From Bacillota bacterium (GTDB lineage Bacteria > Bacillota > Clostridia > Clostridiales > Clostridiaceae), in assembly GCA_023417975.1 (NCBI GenBank), contig JAEZDX010000362.1, forward strand, positions 1-10,235: 10,235 nt of DNA. Direction: 5' to 3'. A program made the position numbers and the translations under genes. The notes under the pieces were generated by a model, which was not told the origin of the DNA, did not search any database, and worked only from the letters and a program-made list of their open reading frames with translations. Positions 5,807 through 10,235 of the stretch are shown piece by piece. Within the stretch, counting starts at the first letter, position 1. The number at the start of each line of letters is the position of its first letter.

Positions 5807-6889
5807 TTACTTTTTAATAAAATTAGTTTTTGCATCTACAATACTAACAACCCAATCTCCCACAATATTAAATGTTATTATACTTGTATTACTTACTATA
5901 GTTCTACAGGTACCATCTAGCCTCATCTTATATAGCTTATTACTATCACTTTCATTGCTATAGTAAATCCAGCCTTCATCAACTAATAGAGATTTAGCTT
6001 TATCACTTCCTATTACGGTCCTATTATTCCCATTAGTGTTTATACTACAAATATCATCTTCTAAATTAATGTAGTATATATTATCTTCGTACACATTAAT
6101 ATTATAAGAAGGCTCATTATTTAGCTTATTATTACTTGAACCGGTCGTCCATATACTATCATTATCACCCATATAATTAAAGTAAACAGTATCTCCTGAA
6201 ACCACAAACTCTCTCGGACTTCCCCACAAACTGCCATAATAGCTACCATCAAGGTTTAATATAATTGGGCCCATGCCAGTGTTAACATATATCAAGTCAC
6301 CAACAATAATCATGCCATTTAAGACCACGCTATCTGATACTTTTTGATTATTGCTTCCATCTATCATAATTTTATATATTTTAGAATTGCTTATATAATA
6401 TAGCCAATCTCCTTTTATGTTTAAATCAAAAGCACGTACATTTATAAGTTTTGTTTTATTACTTCCATCTGTCTTCATCTTATATATTGAGCTATTGTTT
6501 GGAGCCCCTGGGTAATTTGAACTAGCATCATACTCACAGTAATAAATCCAGTCATCTTGTTTAGTGGCGAAACCACTATTTACTATATTCCCTTGGGTGT
6601 TTCCATATTTTATCGCTGTTGTTCCAATTGCTTTAGATATTTTAACCAAATCGAATATATCAATTATATTATCTCCATTAAGATCATACTTAGAATCCCA
6701 ATTGACATTACCACTTTCTAAATCATACAGCTTAGATAAATTAGCTACGTCTCGAATATCTACAATACCGTTACCATTAAAGTCATAATTTTCTATATTA
6801 GTACTTGCATGTGCTTTTATATCGTTTGTAAATATATAACCCGAGATTAATGATAAACTTAGCATAATTGAAAATGTTATTTTTTTCAT
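5807..6889 (-). CDS. Secreted dockerin-like protein with DUF5050-type beta-propeller
   Basis: This is a 360-residue exported protein. Residues 1-29 are a signal peptide (MKK, hydrophobic core, likely cleavage after AHA). Residues about 36-89 are a dockerin-like pair of calcium-binding F-hand repeats, DFNGNGIVDIRDVANLSKLY and DLNGDNIIDIFDLVKISKAI, each with the D-x-N-G-(N/D) loop. From about 110 to the end run seven repeats with the (G/D)(D/W)(W/L/I)IYY motif, at about 113, 161, 198, 233, 269, 306 and 345, several followed by (I/L)YKM..DG. This matches DUF5050-type beta-propellers. The last repeat is cut short. The dockerin is N-terminal, and positions 10-11 of the repeats are IR and IF, unlike the ST or AL/AI pairs of well-known cellulosomal dockerins, so docking to a scaffoldin is uncertain. 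AGGAGGG (6898-6904) at 8 nt supports the ATG. The gene lies 194 bp downstream of the permease gene. Confidence 0.88.
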   Translation of the reverse strand: MKKITFSIMLSLSLISGYIFTNDIKAHASTNIENYDFNGNGIVDIRDVANLSKLYDLESGNVNWDSKYDLNGDNIIDIFDLVKISKAIGTTAIKYGNTQGNIVNSGFATKQDDWIYYCEYDASSNYPGAPNNSSIYKMKTDGSNKTKLINVRAFDLNIKGDWLYYISNSKIYKIMIDGSNNQKVSDSVVLNGMIIVGDLIYVNTGMGPIILNLDGSYYGSLWGSPREFVVSGDTVYFNYMGDNDSIWTTGSSNNKLNNEPSYNINVYEDNIYYINLEDDICSINTNGNNRTVIGSDKAKSLLVDEGWIYYSNESDSNKLYKMRLDGTCRTIVSNTSIITFNIVGDWVVSIVDAKTNFIKK

Positions 6890-7030
6890 TCTGTAATCCC
6901 TCCTAGATTTTTGAGATTTTAATATTTCTTCTATTTCCAGCTATAATTAGCTATATAATTCAGCATACTCTTATATTCTTTTTAATTCCTAAATATCCTT
7001 TTTTTACATCAAGCAATTAATATATTTATT

Positions 7031-7075
7031 TTTTCAACTATGAGATTAAGGCTGTTGTGTTTTCAAATTATGAGA
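7031..7075. repeat. Imperfect direct repeat upstream of the dockerin gene
   Basis: TTTTCAACTATGAGA (7031-7045) and TTTTCAAATTATGAGA (7060-7075) differ by one base and one insertion and lie about 30 bp apart, roughly three helical turns. They sit in the 194-bp gap between the permease and the dockerin gene and could be paired regulator sites. No clear terminator or promoter was found in this gap. Confidence 0.45.
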
Positions 7076-7083
7076 CTTTACCT

Positions 7084-8985
7084 TCATATATATTTAAATT
7101 CAGAAATAACCCTACTATAATACCCGATAAAATATAATCTATATACTATTAAATGTATTATCAAAAAAATGAGAGATATAACGAAAGTATATAAAATTCC
7201 TATAGCTCTAAATCCATGTAAATTAAAAACATAATAACTAAATGCAATACTAATTATTATTGCGTATATAAAGGATACTGAATAAATCATCAAGATTTTT
7301 TGTGATATTATTTTCTTAATCTCTATTTCTTTTATTCCAATTCTATAAAGACTGAAGAATTTCTTTTTCTCATCTTTATATTCCATTTTAAACTTAAAAT
7401 GAATCATTATTATAGCAGAAAAATATAAAAGCAAACAAACATATAAGCTATTAAAAATTAAAAATTTAGAACTTTTTAAAGCTCTATTAAACGCTTCTAT
7501 TCTTGAATCTATTTTATAAAAACCAACTTTCGTTTCAATATTATTCTTTGCAGACAATTTGTTAGCAACTTCATTGACTATGTCCGCAGAATTCTGCCAA
7601 TTATCCAAATTATATAAATGTAATATTCCTTTTAAATAATAATCAATGCCATTCAATGTAATCCATTCATAATCTTCTTTATTAACCAAAATCACATTAT
7701 CTGATATGCAATTTATTTGGCCAAATAATGGAGTAGTAACTACATCCTGTGCATTAAATTTTTGTGAATTAATATTAATGCTGGAAATTTTTTTATCGTA
7801 ATGCTCATATCCATCATTCATGTCATATGGAAATACATGTATAAATGAATTTGGTTTGACATAGTAACTTGTTTTTAAAATTCTATTTACATCATCTACG
7901 CAAAATATTGTAAAACTATTGCTTCTCACAAATTTAACAGTATCATTTGAAGTAATATTATTACCATTATTTCGTGCAATAATCTGAATTTCATCATCAC
8001 TTAAAGGTTGAAAGTGATTTTTTATTTCACCATAAGCTATATGAAATGGGTGGTAAGTAATGGCGTCACTTTTTAAATATGGATAATTAATTACACTAAG
8101 TACAACAAAAAATAACATTACAAAAAATATCCAAGTAGTAGCAAAAAATATTTTTTTATTTTTACCATAATAATATTTTGTATCTGAAAATAGAAAGATA
8201 TTTTTTATGTATCTGCCTTTGTGCTTATTTTGAAAATATTCAATTAATGCTTCTCCATTAAAAAATATTAACACTGAACCTAATATACAAAATAGTAAAC
8301 TTAAAAAGAATATATCACTATTTTTATTATAAAAAAGAATCATCAAAATAAAGGCAGCGCTTGTAATTACTATACCAACACAAATAAATTTAATATTATA
8401 ATACCTTCCGCTTTCAGCTTTTACAGCATATTTTATCTTCTCATATATAGTACTTTTAATCATGCCGCAAGCATTGATAATTAATGAAATAATAAATATT
8501 ACCGATACATATATAGCCGTTATTTTATATGGTAAAATTGAAATAGTAACATCTATTTTATCAATTCCTATTACATTACGAATAAAACCTAAAAACAGCA
8601 TTGACAAAAATGTTCCAAGGAGTAACCCCATTATTAAAGATGCAATACACAATATCAAATTTTCTATAAGTATGCTATTTCTAACTTCATTTTCTGTCAT
8701 TCCAATTGTTAATAAAATTCCATAATCCTTTTGCCTAGCTTTCATAAAAACACCTTGTGAATACGGTATAAATATTCCGGTAAAAACTAAAATTATAAAA
8801 GTTGGAGCATGAATATTACTGGATATCATAGGATCAACTATAGACTTATTCATAAATTGTTGATTTTCCGATACAGATACAAAACTATATAAAATAGCGA
8901 TGGCAGATAGGTTGCATAATATAAATAATCTATATTTTTTCACATCTGCTTTAAACATCTTAAATACAATTTCACTAAACGTCAT
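7084..8985 (-). CDS. BceB-type ABC transporter permease (FtsX family)
   Basis: This 633-residue membrane protein has the ten-segment architecture of BceB-like permeases. Hydrophobic segments lie at about 19-38, 61-79, 104-136 (likely long or kinked), 153-178, 199-218, 224-243, 279-300, 507-529, 562-586 and 596-618. A soluble domain of about 205 residues (301-506) between segments 7 and 8 is predicted outside the membrane. FtsX-type cytoplasmic couplers are visible after segment 2 (KARQKDYGILLTIGMTENEVR, 82-102) and after segment 8 (KKFFSLYRIGIKEIEIKKI, 541-559). Family members protect cells from cell-wall-targeting peptides such as bacitracin or lantibiotics and can relay to a histidine kinase. 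The start at 8983-8985 has only a weak AAGG site. The gap of 106 bp after the ATPase gene is unusually long for this pair and holds a hairpin next to the ribosome-binding site. No two-component system is present in the window. Confidence 0.9.
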   Translation of the reverse strand: MTFSEIVFKMFKADVKKYRLFILCNLSAIAILYSFVSVSENQQFMNKSIVDPMISSNIHAPTFIILVFTGIFIPYSQGVFMKARQKDYGILLTIGMTENEVRNSILIENLILCIASLIMGLLLGTFLSMLFLGFIRNVIGIDKIDVTISILPYKITAIYVSVIFIISLIINACGMIKSTIYEKIKYAVKAESGRYYNIKFICVGIVITSAAFILMILFYNKNSDIFFLSLLFCILGSVLIFFNGEALIEYFQNKHKGRYIKNIFLFSDTKYYYGKNKKIFFATTWIFFVMLFFVVLSVINYPYLKSDAITYHPFHIAYGEIKNHFQPLSDDEIQIIARNNGNNITSNDTVKFVRSNSFTIFCVDDVNRILKTSYYVKPNSFIHVFPYDMNDGYEHYDKKISSININSQKFNAQDVVTTPLFGQINCISDNVILVNKEDYEWITLNGIDYYLKGILHLYNLDNWQNSADIVNEVANKLSAKNNIETKVGFYKIDSRIEAFNRALKSSKFLIFNSLYVCLLLYFSAIIMIHFKFKMEYKDEKKKFFSLYRIGIKEIEIKKIISQKILMIYSVSFIYAIIISIAFSYYVFNLHGFRAIGILYTFVISLIFLIIHLIVYRLYFIGYYSRVISEFKYI

Positions 8986-8995
8986 ATTAAACCTT

Positions 8996-9020
8996 ATATG
9001 ATATATTCATATTATCATAT
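8996..9020 (-). promoter_or_regulatory. AT-rich hairpin before the permease start
   Basis: ATATGATA (8996-9003) and TATCATAT (9013-9020) form a perfect 8-bp stem with a 9-nt loop. In the minus-strand mRNA it is followed at once by the weak AAGG Shine-Dalgarno sequence and, 6 nt later, the permease ATG. It may modulate translation or stabilise the mRNA. The pure A-T character (one G-C pair per arm) makes a terminator unlikely. Confidence 0.5.
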
Positions 9021-9091
9021 TTTTCCTTTCTAAAATAAATCAATTCTTACATCAATATAAGCTGTTTATTTTATAAATGAATTACAGATTT

Positions 9092-9862
9092 TTAGCTTAT
9101 CTCCTTTTTTATTTTGCTAGTATTTAAATCTTTCAATTCCTTCAATATACTATCAAAAAATTCAGCTTTATCGCCTTTTTTTCTAATTTCTTTAATAATT
9201 TCCCCATCTTGTAAAAATACAACTCTATCACAATAGCTAGCCGAAAAAGGATCATGAGTTACCATAAGTATACTGGCGTCACATTCCTTGTGTAATAATT
9301 CAAAATATGATAGCACTTTTTCCGATGACTGTGAATCAAGATTTCCTGTTGGCTCATCAGCAAATATTATTTTAGGATTATTTATAATAGCACGACAAAT
9401 TGCTGCTCTCTGCTGCTGACCTCCGGATATTTCATATGGATATCTTTCTAATATCTTACCTATATCCAACATATTTACAAGCTTATTAACAATATCGCCC
9501 TCCATAGCCTCATAATTTTTATCCAAAATTAATGGAATCATAATATTTTCTTTTACTGTTAAACTACTAAGCAAATTAAAATCCTGAAATACCATGCCAA
9601 TGTTAGCTCTTCTAAATAGTGATAATTCATTCTTGTTCATTATACAGATATTGTTATCCCAAATATTTATTTCCCCTTCATCACACTTGTCTATTCCAGC
9701 TGCAACATTTAACAAAGTCGTTTTTCCGCTTCCTGAAGCTCCCATAATCCCTAAAAATTCATTATTTTCCAAAGTCATATTTATATTTCTTAACACCTTT
9801 GTATTAACTTTTTTATTAAGACTATATTTTTTACATACATTTTTTATTTCTAATACATTCAT
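9092..9862 (-). CDS. ABC transporter ATPase, BceA/MacB/LolD-like
   Basis: This 256-residue cytoplasmic ATPase powers the neighbouring FtsX-type permease. All motifs are intact: Walker A GASGSGKTT (41-49), Q-loop MVFQDFNLL (Q93), signature ISGGQQQR (145-152), Walker B IIFADE (165-170) followed by the D-loop region PTGNLD, and the H-loop VTHD (H203). The sequence FADEPTGNLDSQSS is typical of the MacB/BceA/LolD subgroup. The ATG at 9860-9862 has AAGGA at about 8 nt. It is the first gene of the two-gene transporter operon, expressed from the promoter at 9955-9983. The assignment to peptide-antibiotic transport rests on the permease architecture. The ATPase alone would not distinguish this from other FtsX-coupled systems. 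Confidence 0.95.
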   Translation of the reverse strand: MNVLEIKNVCKKYSLNKKVNTKVLRNINMTLENNEFLGIMGASGSGKTTLLNVAAGIDKCDEGEINIWDNNICIMNKNELSLFRRANIGMVFQDFNLLSSLTVKENIMIPLILDKNYEAMEGDIVNKLVNMLDIGKILERYPYEISGGQQQRAAICRAIINNPKIIFADEPTGNLDSQSSEKVLSYFELLHKECDASILMVTHDPFSASYCDRVVFLQDGEIIKEIRKKGDKAEFFDSILKELKDLNTSKIKKEIS

Positions 9863-9954
9863 TTCACTTATTCCTTTACTATGATAAATTCAGCATTGTT
9901 TTTTATTTCTTTTTCCATAGCAACACTTAAAATCATTTAATTTCTTATTTACAT

Positions 9955-9983
9955 ATTATATACTTTTACATATTATTCTTCAA
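9955..9983 (-). promoter_or_regulatory. Sigma-A promoter of the ABC transporter operon
   Basis: On the minus strand TTGAAG (9978-9983) and a perfect TATAAT (9955-9960) are separated by exactly 17 bp. Transcription would start near 9948, giving a leader of about 85 nt before the ATPase start codon. No obvious regulator dyad overlaps the boxes. Confidence 0.8.
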
Positions 9984-10031
9984 TTGGACCCTGTAACCAT
10001 TAATCCATATACTTATTATTTAATATAGAAA

Positions 10032-10068
10032 AACCAACTTAAATCCATAAATTAGATTTTAGTTGGTT
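10032..10068 (-). terminator. Intrinsic terminator upstream of the ABC operon
   Basis: AACCAACT (10032-10039) pairs with AGTTGGTT (10061-10068). After a T-T mismatch, AAATC (10041-10045) pairs with GATTT (10055-10059) around a 9-nt loop. On the minus strand the stem runs into TTTCTATAT, extending the final GGTT to a five-T run. It ends a transcript coming from the right and insulates the ABC promoter. Confidence 0.82.
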
Positions 10069-10235
10069 ACTACTGGAGGAGACAAACCGTATCAGCCTGC
10101 TACACCAAAAGAGTCTTCTTTATTTATGATGTAGTTCGCTAAAGTTTATACATTTTAAACATCCACGTACCTTTGGACTATAGCTCTGTAACAAAATAGT
10201 TGTTGGTGTCTATTTATGGACAAACCTCACTGTAA
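10069..10235 (-). other. Structured non-coding segment at the right edge
   Basis: All three minus-strand frames carry stop codons, and I see no supported gene on either strand. Read as minus-strand RNA, CTACATCA (10127-10134) pairs with TGGTGTAG (10100-10107) using a G-U wobble that would be a C-A clash on the plus strand, and GTTTA/TAAAC (10144-10148, 10156-10160) forms a second hairpin. Together with the terminator at 10032-10068 this looks like a non-coding RNA or a long 3' untranslated region. I do not recognise a known RNA family. Confidence 0.4.
10216..10229 (-). repeat. 14-bp repeat, right copy (inverted partner at 5730-5743)
   Basis: The minus strand reads TGAGGTTTGTCCAT, identical to the left copy. 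The overlapping word AAACCTCACT (10222-10231) also matches 5686-5695 in direct orientation, because the left copy is one arm of a hairpin. The window ends 6 bp beyond, so the rest of this copy is not visible. Confidence 0.7.

Noticed and set aside
8462..8725. Plus-strand open frame opposite the permease gene
   Set aside because: It is antisense to a membrane-protein gene with clear FtsX features, has no ribosome-binding site, and its hydrophobic composition mirrors the opposite strand.
9594..9884. Plus-strand open frame opposite the ABC ATPase gene
   Set aside because: It lies antisense to intact Walker A and Q-loop coding sequence and has no recognisable domain.
10069..10235. Group II intron or transposase 3' end
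   Set aside because: No domain V-like sequence, reverse transcriptase or transposase frame could be recognised. Stops interrupt all minus-strand frames.

Overview
The window reads as chromosomal DNA of a low-GC Firmicute, most likely a Clostridium-type anaerobe. The base composition is strongly AT-rich. Most genes have AGGAGG-type Shine-Dalgarno sites close to the start, and intrinsic terminators are common. One secreted protein carries a dockerin-like calcium-binding repeat pair, typical of Clostridia. Nearly every gene is on the minus strand; the only plus-strand gene is a small tyrosine recombinase.

Layout from left to right. (1) A probably bidirectional terminator (31-71), a GrpB/UPF0157 nucleotidyltransferase-like gene with an extended -10 promoter, and a cold-shock gene with its own terminator, promoter and a striking 13-bp hairpin in its leader. 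(2) A 180-residue catalytic-domain-only tyrosine recombinase whose first catalytic arginine is replaced by lysine, convergent with a YcaQ/AlkZ-type DNA glycosylase that probably starts at an ATT codon. (3) A three-gene minus-strand operon: a MerR regulator with an effector-binding domain, a DUF6273-like (possibly C-type-lectin-like) protein, and a pyridoxamine-phosphate-oxidase-family flavoprotein. It is preceded by a textbook MerR-type promoter (19-bp spacer with a dyad) and closed by a terminator. (4) A secreted protein with a dockerin pair followed by a beta-propeller of DUF5050-like repeats. (5) A BceAB-type ABC exporter, with the ATPase first and then a 10-TM FtsX-type permease with a large extracellular domain, transcribed from a clear sigma-A promoter. 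(6) A non-coding, structured right end with another minus-strand terminator.

How the genes may work together: the MerR operon looks like a self-contained, ligand-induced unit. The ABC pair resembles peptide-antibiotic detoxification or sensing modules, but no two-component system is visible. The dockerin/propeller gene follows the permease on the same strand, 194 bp away, and a functional link is unproven.

The most intriguing non-gene structure is a pair of related sequences at 5686-5743 and 10067-10231. They share a perfect 14-bp word in inverted orientation, which brackets the dockerin and ABC genes, plus a second composite motif (TTACTACTG, 11-12 nt, CGTATCA) in direct orientation. I see no CRISPR array, rRNA, tRNA, complete insertion sequence or reverse transcriptase in the window.
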